Positions 28,289 to 36,267 of a stretch of 64,000 nt of DNA are shown one piece after another (the stretch's first letter is position 1; each line of letters starts with the position of its first letter). Where the stretch lies: contig NZ_JAHXDI010000004.1 in assembly GCF_023091865.1 (NCBI RefSeq), positions 248,001 through 312,000 on the forward strand, read 5' to 3'. The stretch comes from Chromohalobacter moromii. Lineage in GTDB: Bacteria; Pseudomonadota; Gammaproteobacteria; Pseudomonadales; Halomonadaceae. A program made the position numbers and the translations under genes. Below the pieces are notes generated by a model. The model searched no databases. It was given only the letters and a program-made list of their open reading frames with translations, and was not told the DNA's origin.

Positions 28289-29392
28289 TCAATCGTCGTC
28301 CTTGATGGGCTCCTCGCCACGCCGGTCTTGAGCTTCTTCGATGGTTTCCTCGGCGTCCTGTCGTTCTTCGCGATCCGCGTCCGGGCTGTCGTTTTCATTG
28401 GCACGTGCCGGCCGATAACGAAAGGTCGTGAGAATGGGAAAGTGGTCGGAGCCGAACGCCGAGAGGCGTCGAAGTGCGACCAAGGTGAAGTGCTCGCTGA
28501 CGAAGACGTGATCCAGCGGCCAGCGTAACCAACGATGCTCGGCGTGGAAGGTGCTATATAACCCGCGTCCTTGGCGAGGGTCCAGCATGCCGCTGATGCG
28601 ACAGAACAGGCGTGTCGTTTTCGACCATGCCACGTCGTTGAGATCGCCGGCGACCAGCGTGGGTTGATCCGAATCCCGCACCGTCTGACCGACGAGCAAC
28701 AACTCGGCATCGCGCCATAGTGATTCATCGCTTTCGCCGGGCGCCGGGGGGCGTGGATGTACGGCATGGAAGCGCACATGCTCGCCACCAGGCAGCTCGA
28801 ACCAGCCGTGTATCGATGGGATGTCGTCTTGAATCAACCACTCGACATGCGGTTCATGCAGTGCGAGACGCGAATACAGGTGCATGCCGTAGAGATTATC
28901 GAGAGGAATCTTGACGGTATGCGGGTGGCTCTCGCTCAGCGCCTCGTCGAGGCGCTCTTCCCACCAGGCGTCCGATTCCAGGGTCAGCACGATGTCGGGG
29001 TCGGCCTCGTGAATCTGGCGCATCAGCGATGTAGCCTGGCGGTTGGGCGTGAGCACGTTAGCGACCAGCAACGAGAACTGACGTGAGGCGTCCTCGCCTT
29101 CGGCATCCACTACCTGGCGTGTCGCCAGCGGTGTCCAGGGAAAAATGCGCGTGCCTTGCATGCCGAGTACGATCAAACTCGCGATTGCGCCCATCCATCC
29201 CAGTGACGACCAAGGCAGCACACCCAACAAGGCAATGAAAATCACGGCGGCGAGTGCCGCCAGTTGCAGACGTGGAAAGTCGAAACCGCGCACCCACCAG
29301 TAGCGTAAATTAAGCCATGGAATGGCGGTGGCAATAAACGCGATGAGCGCGAGCAGGGCAAGCACTATCTCGACGACATATTCAATCATCAT
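28289..29392 (-). CDS. Membrane-anchored endonuclease/exonuclease/phosphatase-fold protein
   Basis: A 367-residue protein. Three hydrophobic segments occupy about residues 5-25, 42-60 and 65-82, and the EEP domain follows from about 105. Metal and catalytic motifs include VLTLESDAWW, VAGDLNDVAW and GSDHFPILTTFR, where Asp and His of SDH are catalytic in the fold. The tail of about 35 residues is strongly acidic and charged. The family hydrolyses phosphodiesters or phosphomonoesters of many substrates, so the specific substrate is open. The active domain is expected outside the membrane. Confidence 0.85.
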   Translation of the reverse strand: MMIEYVVEIVLALLALIAFIATAIPWLNLRYWWVRGFDFPRLQLAALAAVIFIALLGVLPWSSLGWMGAIASLIVLGMQGTRIFPWTPLATRQVVDAEGEDASRQFSLLVANVLTPNRQATSLMRQIHEADPDIVLTLESDAWWEERLDEALSESHPHTVKIPLDNLYGMHLYSRLALHEPHVEWLIQDDIPSIHGWFELPGGEHVRFHAVHPRPPAPGESDESLWRDAELLLVGQTVRDSDQPTLVAGDLNDVAWSKTTRLFCRISGMLDPRQGRGLYSTFHAEHRWLRWPLDHVFVSEHFTLVALRRLSAFGSDHFPILTTFRYRPARANENDSPDADREERQDAEETIEEAQDRRGEEPIKDDD

Positions 29393-29522
29393 GGCCTCGT
29401 TCCGGCGGCGCCGACCCCTGGCTCCATGCCGGGGCGTTACCGTCCATGGTCAGCGTGGAGATCGAGCGTAGCACCCTAACTGGTGGTGAGGCCAAGCTAA
29501 AACATGTCAGTCAACCGCCTCG

Positions 29523-31028
29523 TCAGGCCGCATGTCCTTGGCAATGACGATTGAGATAGGCGTTCAGGCGCTGATGTTGTTCGGTCGTGAAACGCAGGCC
29601 CAGCTTGGTCCGTCGCCACAGGATGTCGTCCGGTGAACGAGCCCACTCCTCACGCACCAAGTAGTCGACTTCGGCCTGTGAGAGGTCTGCGCCGAAGGTT
29701 TCACCAAGCTGTTCTTCGCGGCTGGCGCCATGCAGGAAGCGCAGGCATAGCGTGCCATAACTCGAGGCCAGGCGCCGTGCCCGTGCTTCACCCAAAAACG
29801 GATAGTCGCGGACGAGTTGCATGGCAAATGCCTCGCGCGAGTCGATATCCCCACCGGGGAGCGATGCCTCGGCGGTCCAAGGCGCTCCTATCTCGGTGAA
29901 GTAGGGCTTCAGTTGATCGAGGGCGGCTTCGGCCAGTTTGCGGTACGTGGTGATCTTGCCCCCGAAGACTGACAGCAGCGGTGCACCGCGTGCGTCGAGA
30001 TCGAGCGTATAGTCGCGGGTCATCGCGGAGGGGTCGGCGGATTCGTCATCGCACAACGGCCGCACTCCAGAGAAGGTGGTGACGATGTCCTCGTGAGAGA
30101 GCGTCTGGGTGAAATGCTGATTGACGACGTCGAGCAGGTAGTCGATTTCCTGACGGCTTGCATTGACCTGGGCGGGATCGCCTTGGTAGCGCACATCGGT
30201 CGTGCCGATCAGGCTATAGTCCTGCTGATAGGGCAGCACGAAGACGATGCGACGATCCTGATTCTGAAGGATATAAGCGCGCTCGTCGGTATTGAGACGC
30301 GGCACGACGATATGGCTGCCTTGGATCATGCGAACGCCGTAGCGCGAATCGCGATGGGCGTTTTCGCGTACTACCTGCTCTACCCAGGGCCCGGCCGCGT
30401 TGACCAAGGCGCGCGCGTATCGTATATGGCGCCTGCCCGTAGTGACATCTTCCAATGTGATGTGCCAGAGGCCGTCTTCTTCCTGCGCCCCGACGCAACG
30501 ACTTCCCACTTGGATATCGGCGCCGTTTTCGCGCGCTTGCATGGCGTTGAGCACGACGAGCCGGGCATCATCTACCCAGCAGTCGGAATATTCAAAACCG
30601 CGCTTGATATCTGGTTTGAGGGGGCTTTGGGCGTCAAATCGCAACCCTTTTGAAGCGGGAAGGCTGGCACGCTGGCTGAGATGGTCGTAGAGAAACAGGC
30701 CGGTGCGGATCATCCAGGCCGGACGTAAATGCGGCTGGTGCGGAAGAATGAAGCGCAATGGCCAGACGATATGCGGCGCCTTGCGTAACAACACTTCACG
30801 CTCGTGCAGCGCTTCGCGCACCAGGCGAAACTCTCGATGCTCAAGATAGCGCAGGCCACCATGGATCAGTTTGCTGCTCGCCGAGGAGGTCGCGTTGGCG
30901 AGATCGCGTTGCTCGCTTAGGGCGACGCGCAAGCCTCGGCCGGCAGCATCATTGGCGATACCGGTGCCGTTGATGCCACCACCGATGACGAAAAGATCGA
31001 GTATGTCCTGTCGGGGGGAGGCGTTCAT
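29523..31028 (-). CDS. glpD: Aerobic glycerol-3-phosphate dehydrogenase
   Basis: A 501-residue flavoprotein that oxidises glycerol-3-phosphate to dihydroxyacetone phosphate and passes electrons to quinone at the inner membrane. The FAD Rossmann motif VIGGGINGTGIANDAAGRG begins near residue 14, and the family segments SSKLIHGGLRYLE, RMIQGSHIVVPR and VFGGKITTYRKLAE follow. GGAG lies six bases before the ATG at 31028. The promoter between glpD and glpR carries GlpR-like operator sequences. No glycerol kinase or facilitator gene is in the window. Confidence 0.97.
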   Translation of the reverse strand: MNASPRQDILDLFVIGGGINGTGIANDAAGRGLRVALSEQRDLANATSSASSKLIHGGLRYLEHREFRLVREALHEREVLLRKAPHIVWPLRFILPHQPHLRPAWMIRTGLFLYDHLSQRASLPASKGLRFDAQSPLKPDIKRGFEYSDCWVDDARLVVLNAMQARENGADIQVGSRCVGAQEEDGLWHITLEDVTTGRRHIRYARALVNAAGPWVEQVVRENAHRDSRYGVRMIQGSHIVVPRLNTDERAYILQNQDRRIVFVLPYQQDYSLIGTTDVRYQGDPAQVNASRQEIDYLLDVVNQHFTQTLSHEDIVTTFSGVRPLCDDESADPSAMTRDYTLDLDARGAPLLSVFGGKITTYRKLAEAALDQLKPYFTEIGAPWTAEASLPGGDIDSREAFAMQLVRDYPFLGEARARRLASSYGTLCLRFLHGASREEQLGETFGADLSQAEVDYLVREEWARSPDDILWRRTKLGLRFTTEQHQRLNAYLNRHCQGHAA

Positions 31029-31074
31029 GGCAAGCTCCGCAAGGTTGGTTTCGCAGGTCGATTGTTCGAATATG

Positions 31075-31119
31075 AAAATAGTGTAGTCGAAAACGAACAT
31101 CAAGTCGACGAAACGAACA
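31075..31119 (-). promoter_or_regulatory. glpD promoter with GlpR-like operators
   Basis: On the minus strand TTGATG (31103-31098), a 17-base spacer and TATTTT (31080-31075) form a plausible promoter. The spacer contains TTCGTTTTCGA (complement of 31087-31097). A second related word, TGTTCGTTTCG, lies exactly 20 bases upstream. Placement of the operator inside the spacer fits repression by the adjacent glpR product. Confidence 0.65.
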
Positions 31120-31157
31120 CGGCGCCACCGAGTGACGCCGTAAGCGGGGCAAGCCGA

Positions 31158-31922
31158 TCAGGCGTCGGCGATATGTAGTGTTACATCATATTCGCGTAGC
31201 AGACGCAGGATGCCGTCGGGGGGGTGGCGGTCCGTGAACAAAGCGTCGATCTGCGATATGTTGCCCTGGCGCACCACGGCATTGCGGTGGAATTTGGAGT
31301 GATCGGCGGTCAGGAAGACCTGGCGCGAGTTACGGATGATGGCCTGGGCGACACGGACTTCCTGATAGTCGAATTCGAGCAACGAGCCGTCATCGTCGAT
31401 GCCACTGATGCCGATGATGCCGTAGTCGACCTTGAACTGATTGATGAAGTCGATCGTGGCTTCGCCGATGATGCCGCCGTCGCGCGAGCGTACCTGACCG
31501 CCAGCGATGATGACGTTGAAGTCCTCCTTGTGCTGAAGGATCGCCGCCACGTTGAGGTTGTTGGTAATGACCTCTAGGCCCTGGTGGTCGCGTAGTGCCT
31601 CGGCGACCATTTCATTGCTGGTGCCAATGTTGATGAATAGGGAGGCGGAGTCAGGAATCTGTGCGGCGACGCATTCAGCGATGTGCTGTTTGGCATCGGC
31701 ATTGAGTGTCTTGCGCGTATGGTAAGCGGTGTTGACGGTACTCGATTCGAGGCCGGCGCCACCGTGCACGCGCTTGATCGCGCCTTCGTCGGCCAATTGG
31801 TTGAGGTCGCGACGAATCGTCTGCGGCGTGACGGAAAAATGCTGTGTGAGCTGCTCGATAGAGGCGTATCCCTGATGCTTAACCAGGGTGACGATGGCGT
31901 CGTGGCGATCTTGTTGTGTCAT
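31158..31922 (-). CDS. glpR: DeoR-family glycerol-3-phosphate regulon repressor
   Basis: A 254-residue repressor released by glycerol-3-phosphate. The N-terminal DeoR helix-turn-helix is SIEQLTQHFSVTPQTIRRDLNQL, followed by the ligand-binding sugar-isomerase-like domain with FINIGTSNEMVAEAL and GISGIDDDGSLLEFDYQEV. The start at 31922 gives MTQQDRHDAIVTLVK, the family form. It is upstream of glpD on the same strand, 129 bases apart, with glpD having its own promoter. Confidence 0.95.
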   Translation of the reverse strand: MTQQDRHDAIVTLVKHQGYASIEQLTQHFSVTPQTIRRDLNQLADEGAIKRVHGGAGLESSTVNTAYHTRKTLNADAKQHIAECVAAQIPDSASLFINIGTSNEMVAEALRDHQGLEVITNNLNVAAILQHKEDFNVIIAGGQVRSRDGGIIGEATIDFINQFKVDYGIIGISGIDDDGSLLEFDYQEVRVAQAIIRNSRQVFLTADHSKFHRNAVVRQGNISQIDALFTDRHPPDGILRLLREYDVTLHIADA

Positions 31923-32072
31923 TGAAGGTTCCGTTACCTGGCGAGTAAAACGGCCGATGAATGAGCCATGTCGTGTGGGTAGACGCGAACGATGCACAGG
32001 CGGTGCAGTGCAGGCTGGAAGGCTATGTTAAACCATGCACTAGTGCGGAAAAAGCCATTATGGATTGTTGCA

Positions 32073-32110
32073 AAACGAAAGTAGACATCAGCTTTATTCA
32101 CTAAACGAAC
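32073..32110 (-). promoter_or_regulatory. Candidate GlpR half-sites upstream of glpR
   Basis: On the minus strand TTTCGTTT (complement of 32073-32080) and GTTCGTTT (complement of 32103-32110) are spaced 30 bases apart in the AT-rich 360-base leader region of glpR. They match the core word of the glpD operator and suggest autoregulation. The rest of 31923-32185 shows no gene. Confidence 0.4.
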
Positions 32111-32185
32111 TTTTATAAGCAGCCATTGAAATATGCCGTTGCTCGCGTCAAGCGTTTGAACCTTGGCGAATTTTTGGGTTGGGGC

Positions 32186-32213
32186 TTGCAATTTTCTACG
32201 GTCTGCGTAAAAT
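32186..32213 (+). promoter_or_regulatory. Promoter of the tRNA-Val pair
   Basis: TTGCAA (32186-32191), a 16-base spacer and TAAAAT (32208-32213), 66 bases before the first tRNA-Val. Confidence 0.6.
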
Positions 32214-32279
32214 GCGCATCCGTTGCCAAGGCGAGAGTTGGCAACGGCAGTAAAGGCAGTGCCAAAGCTTGTGAAAAAT

Positions 32280-32356
32280 AGGACCGTAGCTCAGTTGGTT
32301 AGAGCGCCACGTTGACATCGTGGAGGTCAGCGGTTCAAATCCGCTCGGTCCTACCA
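32280..32356 (+). tRNA. tRNA-Val (anticodon GAC), first copy
   Basis: A 77-base tRNA with encoded CCA. The acceptor stem AGGACCG pairs with CGGTCCT and the anticodon loop contains GAC. It is identical to the copy at 32474. Confidence 0.97.
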
Positions 32357-32473
32357 AGTGCTTAATGCCAGCAGTATTCAATATCGGTACCGTTTGGCAT
32401 AATCAGCGTTTGACATGCTCAGTACTTAGCGTCGAAACGCTGCCAGCAAGCAATTTGGCAGACCCCGATTTGC

Positions 32474-32550
32474 AGGACCGTAGCTCAGTTGGTTAGAGCG
32501 CCACGTTGACATCGTGGAGGTCAGCGGTTCAAATCCGCTCGGTCCTACCA
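32474..32550 (+). tRNA. tRNA-Val (anticodon GAC), second copy
   Basis: Identical over all 77 bases to the first copy, 117 bases downstream of it, and followed by an intrinsic terminator. No separate promoter is evident, so the two are likely one transcript. Confidence 0.97.
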
Positions 32551-32559
32551 GAATATTGA

Positions 32560-32593
32560 ACGCCCCCGCTGTTGTTGCAGCGGGGGCGTTTGC
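32560..32593 (+). terminator. Intrinsic terminator of the tRNA-Val transcript
   Basis: ACGCCCCCGCTG and CAGCGGGGGCGT form a strong stem with loop TTGTTG, followed by TTTGCGTT. Confidence 0.85.
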
Positions 32594-32616
32594 GTTCGGG
32601 CCTCGTGCCGCCGAGC

Positions 32617-33090
32617 TTATCCAGTCACGCTGGGTGTGGAGAGGTCGCTGGCGGCGATGAAAATGTCAACCAAGCGCTCGATTCCGCGTTGGTCGTCTTC
32701 GCTGAAGCGCTCGGGGCGCGGGCTATCGAGATCCAGCACGCCCCAGAGCTCGCCGTCATGCACGATGGGCACTACCAATTCCGAGCGCGATGCGGCATCG
32801 CAGGCGATGTGGCCGGGAAAGGCATGGACATCCGCGACACGTTGCGTGCGCCGTGTCGTGGCAGCGGCACCGCACACGCCTTTGTCGAATGCGATGGGGT
32901 TGCACGCAGGCAGCCCTTGAAAAGGGCCTAGGATCAGAGTGCGAGGCTGGCGTTGTAGATAGAAGCCGGCCCAGTTCAGGTCGGTGATCTCGTGCTTGAG
33001 AAAGGCGCAGGTCTGTGCCGCGTTGGTCAGCCAGTCGCGTGTGTCCAGCAGGGTTTCTAACTGACGGGCGAGCAGGGCGTAGTCACTCAT
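32617..33090 (-). CDS. msrC: Free methionine-(R)-sulfoxide reductase (GAF domain)
   Basis: A 157-residue single GAF-domain enzyme that reduces free methionine-R-sulfoxide using thioredoxin. The three conserved cysteines appear in LPACNPI, KGVCGAAA and HIACDAASRSELVVPI, the family pattern, and WGVLDLDSP closes the pocket. It lies just downstream of metNIQ on the same strand but beyond that operon's terminator, which gives a methionine-related neighbourhood. Confidence 0.93.
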   Translation of the reverse strand: MSDYALLARQLETLLDTRDWLTNAAQTCAFLKHEITDLNWAGFYLQRQPRTLILGPFQGLPACNPIAFDKGVCGAAATTRRTQRVADVHAFPGHIACDAASRSELVVPIVHDGELWGVLDLDSPRPERFSEDDQRGIERLVDIFIAASDLSTPSVTG

Positions 33091-33120
33091 GATCTCTCCA
33101 GGTGGATGAGGATGATAACG

Positions 33121-33147
33121 AAAAGGCCGGCCCCACGGGGCCGGCCT
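33121..33147 (-). terminator. Intrinsic terminator of metNIQ
   Basis: On the minus strand GGCCGGCCCC and GGGGCCGGCC form a 10-bp stem with a two- to four-base loop (GT), followed by TTTT. It begins 24 bases after the metQ stop. Confidence 0.88.
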
Positions 33148-33170
33148 GTCGAACGAAGCGGAAAGGACGG

Positions 33171-33998
33171 TTACTTCCAGCCGGGAACCGCGGCGCCCTT
33201 GAACAGTTCGTCGGCCTTATCGATGACCGCTTGCGACTGATACGCCTTGACCAGGTTCTGGATCGCCTCGTCATCCTGCTTGCCTTCGCGCGTCACGATC
33301 AAGTTGACGTACGGCGACTCGGGACCTTCCTTGATCAGCGCGTCATCGAGGCTGAGGCCCGCCGGCTGGGCGAAGGTATTGTTGATGAAGGCTAGGTCGA
33401 CATCGGGCAGCACGCGCGGCAATTGCGCGGCTTCGATCTCGCGGAACTCATAGTCATGCGGGTTGTTGCTGATATCCACCGGTGTCGCTTCGAGATTTTT
33501 CGGATCGTCGAGCTCGAGCAGTCCTTCATTGTGCATCAGAATCAGCGAGCGCCCCTCGTTGGAAGGGTCATTGGGCAGTGCGATGGTAGCCCCGTCGGGT
33601 ACATTAGCGATGTCGTCGTAGCGTTCGGAATATGCGCCGATCGGGTAGACGAAGGTCTTGCCGGCGATGGTGAAATCGTAACCGCGATCCTCGACCATAC
33701 TATTCAGGTACGGCTCATGCTGGAAGGCATTGGCATCCAGGCTGCCGTCGGCGAGGGCGGCATTGGGTGAGACGTAGTCGGTGAACTCGACGATTTCAAC
33801 ATCGAGGCCGTATTCGTCCTTAGCGATTTGCTTGGCGACTTGCATGACGTCCGTTTCCGGACCGGCCACGGTGCCTACCTTGATCGACTGCGTCTCGGCA
33901 TCGTCGCTGCCGCAACCGGCGATCAGGCCGGCGCCCAGTAGTGCCGCGGCACCGAAGAGACGCACGGGGTGTAAGGCTTGGGCCAGAGTATCGTTCAT
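33171..33998 (-). CDS. metQ: Methionine ABC transporter substrate-binding lipoprotein
   Basis: A 275-residue NlpA-family lipoprotein. The lipobox LIAGC places the lipidated cysteine at residue 29. The family segments VGTVAGPETDVMQVAK, FTDYVSPNAAL, DANAFQHEPYL and ALPNDPSNEGRSLILM are present, the latter two lining the methionine site. It is the third gene of metNIQ and captures methionine in the periplasm for MetI/MetN. Confidence 0.96.
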   Translation of the reverse strand: MNDTLAQALHPVRLFGAAALLGAGLIAGCGSDDAETQSIKVGTVAGPETDVMQVAKQIAKDEYGLDVEIVEFTDYVSPNAALADGSLDANAFQHEPYLNSMVEDRGYDFTIAGKTFVYPIGAYSERYDDIANVPDGATIALPNDPSNEGRSLILMHNEGLLELDDPKNLEATPVDISNNPHDYEFREIEAAQLPRVLPDVDLAFINNTFAQPAGLSLDDALIKEGPESPYVNLIVTREGKQDDEAIQNLVKAYQSQAVIDKADELFKGAAVPGWK

Positions 33999-34122
33999 TG
34001 TGTGAGCTCCTTGAATGAGGCGTTGCCGCCGGATGCACGATGGTTCCCGAAAAGCATTTATGCTTTTTTGAGTATAAAAGTGTTGCCTATTATAGCTTTA
34101 CGTTTACCCACTGACCACGCAC

Positions 34123-34776
34123 TCATTTGTGGTCGGCCTTGCGTACGAGACGATCACCAAGGCTTTGAAAGCCTTGCACCATGACCACCAGTATCGCCAC
34201 CGTGATGAGCATGATCAGCGGTTCGAAACGGTTGTAGCCGTAACGAATGCCCAGGTCACCCAGGCCACCACCACCGACGGCACCGGCCATGGCCGAGTAG
34301 CTGACCAGCGTGACCACAGTGATAGTAAGGCCGTTGATGATGCCGCCCTTGGCTTCCGGTAGGAGCACCTTGGTGATGATCTGTAGCGGGGTGGCGCCCA
34401 TCGCTTGGGCGGCTTCGATGAGTCCCGGTGGAATCTCGTTGAGGGCGCCTTCGACCAGGCGTGCGACGAAGGGAATCGCGGCGATGATGAGCGGTACGAT
34501 GGCGGCGTTGGTGCCGATGGAGCTGCCAACGACGAGGCGCGTGAAAGGGATGATCGCCACCATGAGAATGATGAAGGGAATCGAGCGGCCGATATTGGTG
34601 ACGATTCCCAGTACGCGTTGGGCGGCTGGCTGTGCGAGGATCTGTCCCGGCCGCGTGACATAAAGCAGAACCCCGAGGGGGATACCGATCACGGCCGAGA
34701 CTGCACCTGACAGGGCGACCATATAGAGGGTATCGAAAGTGGCCTCGAGAATCAGTTCAAGCATTGCGCTGGACAT
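34123..34776 (-). CDS. metI: Methionine ABC transporter permease
   Basis: A 217-residue inner-membrane protein with five hydrophobic segments. The EAA loop that contacts MetN is EAAQAMGATPLQIITKVLLPEA-like, near residues 120-141. The start overlaps the end of metN by 20 bases, typical for this operon. Length matches E. coli MetI. Confidence 0.96.
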   Translation of the reverse strand: MSSAMLELILEATFDTLYMVALSGAVSAVIGIPLGVLLYVTRPGQILAQPAAQRVLGIVTNIGRSIPFIILMVAIIPFTRLVVGSSIGTNAAIVPLIIAAIPFVARLVEGALNEIPPGLIEAAQAMGATPLQIITKVLLPEAKGGIINGLTITVVTLVSYSAMAGAVGGGGLGDLGIRYGYNRFEPLIMLITVAILVVMVQGFQSLGDRLVRKADHK

Positions 34777-35800
34777 GGCCGAGTACCTCTACATTGATAT
34801 CGTGGGATTCGAGTTGCGAGAGCGCTTGTGACGTCGTCTCGGGCGTGCCGATGAGCTCGGCGATCATCAGGCCTAGCGTGCGCCCCTGGATCGACTCCAC
34901 TTTGGCTTGCAGGATGCTGACATCGACGCCGCTATCGCGTGCCAGGCGCGAAATGAGCGGCGTGGCGACATTGGCGCCAGAAAACGCCAGGCGTACCACG
35001 GGATGTGTATGCTCGCCGGGGGCTTCCTCAAGCCGCTCGACCAGCGCCTGCGGTGGCTCGAGCTCGAGAAAGGCGTTGAGAAAATCGCGTCCCAGCCGTG
35101 TGGCCGGTGCGGTGAAGAAATCGCCGACGTCGGCTTCTTCCACTAGTTCGCCATCCGAGATCAGGCCGACACGGTGGCAGATGCTCTTGACCACTTCCAT
35201 CTCATGCGTAATGAGCAAAATGGTCAGCCCCAGCTTACGGTTGATGTCCTGCAGCAGCTCGAGGATCGAGGCCGTCGTCTGTGGGTCGAGGGCGGACGTC
35301 GCCTCATCGCAGAGCAACACCTTGGGACGGCTGGCGAGGGCGCGTGCGATGGCTACACGCTGTTTCTGCCCCCCGGAGAGTTGCGCCGGGTATTGCGTGG
35401 CCTTGTCGGTTAGGCCCGTGAGATCGAGCAACGGCCTGATACGCTCGCGAATCTCGCCTTTCGATACGCCCATCAGCTCCAGCGGCAGCGCCACATTGTC
35501 GAAAACCGTGCGCGAGGCGAGTAGATTGAAATGCTGGAAAATCATGCCGAGCTGATGGCGCGACTGCCGCAGAGCTTCGCTGTCCTGCTGGGTCAAGTCC
35601 TGGCCGTCGACGATGACATGGCCCTCGGTCGGGCGCTCGAGGAGGTTGACGCAGCGAATCAGCGTCGACTTACCCGCGCCAGAGAGGCCGATCACGCCAT
35701 GGATGGCGCCCTTCGGGACTTCCAGGTCGATATTTTTGAGGGCATGGACCGCCGTGGGGCCAGCCCCATAGGTTTTGGAGACACCTTCGAGTTTGATCAT
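34757..35800 (-). CDS. metN: Methionine ABC transporter ATP-binding protein
   Basis: A 347-residue ABC ATPase. Walker A GLSGAGKST is near residue 39, the signature is LSGGQKQRVAIARAL, Walker B is VLLCDEATSALD, and the switch histidine is in LLITHEMEVV. The C-terminal about 95 residues form the NIL/ACT-like domain through which methionine trans-inhibits MetN. The leader upstream contains a SAM-II riboswitch and terminator. No strong Shine-Dalgarno is seen before the ATG. Confidence 0.97.
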   Translation of the reverse strand: MIKLEGVSKTYGAGPTAVHALKNIDLEVPKGAIHGVIGLSGAGKSTLIRCVNLLERPTEGHVIVDGQDLTQQDSEALRQSRHQLGMIFQHFNLLASRTVFDNVALPLELMGVSKGEIRERIRPLLDLTGLTDKATQYPAQLSGGQKQRVAIARALASRPKVLLCDEATSALDPQTTASILELLQDINRKLGLTILLITHEMEVVKSICHRVGLISDGELVEEADVGDFFTAPATRLGRDFLNAFLELEPPQALVERLEEAPGEHTHPVVRLAFSGANVATPLISRLARDSGVDVSILQAKVESIQGRTLGLMIAELIGTPETTSQALSQLESHDINVEVLGHVQRNA

Positions 35801-35963
35801 CGTCTTCGTTTGGGTCGATGCGTTGGGACGTCATGGCCAGTGGCACGCCAGCGACCGTTGGGGATCGAAGCTTGTATGCCTGGAGTGGCGTCGCATGTGG
35901 CAAAACCCAGCATTATAACGAGACTGGACTGCCTATGTGGCGGGATTTGTAGGCTGTGGCCAT

Positions 35964-35990
35964 AAAAAAAGGCCACCCAGGCGGGTGGCC
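35964..35990 (-). terminator. Terminator of the metN leader (riboswitch expression platform)
   Basis: On the minus strand GGCCACCC and GGGTGGCC form an 8-bp perfect stem with loop GCCT, followed by TTTTTTT. It ends 164 bases before the metN start and follows the SAM-II aptamer by 15 bases. CACCC of the left arm (35987-35983) is complementary to GGGTG, the 3' pseudoknot strand of the aptamer, so the two can compete. Confidence 0.9.
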
Positions 35991-36004
35991 ATCAACGCTG
36001 GACA

Positions 36005-36072
36005 CACCCTTTTAGCGGTATTTCCCGGGACATGCCCGGGCGCGCCCGCAATCTGGGTACAAATCGGCGCTC
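36005..36072 (-). promoter_or_regulatory. SAM-II riboswitch aptamer upstream of metNIQ
   Basis: The minus-strand RNA has the order of SAM-II conserved words: stem GCGCC (36070-36066), GAUUUG, ACCC (36058-36055), AUUGC, returning stem GGCGC (36046-36042), then AAAUA and GCUAAAA, ending in GGGU (36009-36006). ACCC and GGGU form the pseudoknot. A 6-bp extra hairpin (CCCGGG-CAUGU-CCCGGG, 36040-36024) is inserted between P1 and the 3' strand, a known type of extension. Position in front of a methionine importer fits repression by S-adenosylmethionine. Recognition is by pattern only; no covariance-model score was computed. Confidence 0.85.
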
Positions 36073-36084
36073 AAGAAGTCGCGA

Positions 36085-36113
36085 ATTCTAGTGAGCGCTT
36101 CGATACCTGTCAA
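36085..36113 (-). promoter_or_regulatory. Promoter of the metNIQ leader
   Basis: On the minus strand a perfect TTGACA (36113-36108), a 17-base spacer and TAGAAT (36090-36085, 5 of 6). The predicted start is near 36078, just before the aptamer, so the whole riboswitch would be in the transcript. Confidence 0.85.
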
Positions 36114-36267
36114 TGTCTCTAGGCCAAGTGTCGGCAATCAAGGGATTGATTTAGAAAGATCGCCTGTTTTTAGGGGTTTGAAAGGTATAGGTGCCTGACG
36201 ATGGGCGTCGATGGGTCATGATAGAATGATGCCTATCGAGCGTGACAGCATTGGTCAAGGAGTCGAG

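Noticed and set aside
34764-35555. A 263-codon plus-strand open frame
   Set aside because: It is antisense to metN, with a serine- and arginine-rich composition typical of a shadow frame.
36005-36072. SAM-I riboswitch
   Set aside because: The SAM-I core words (GGTGGAGGGA, GATGAAACC, GCAACC) are absent. The order of motifs fits SAM-II instead.
36114-36267. FMN riboswitch upstream of ribE
   Set aside because: None of the conserved FMN aptamer words is visible, and the space is short.
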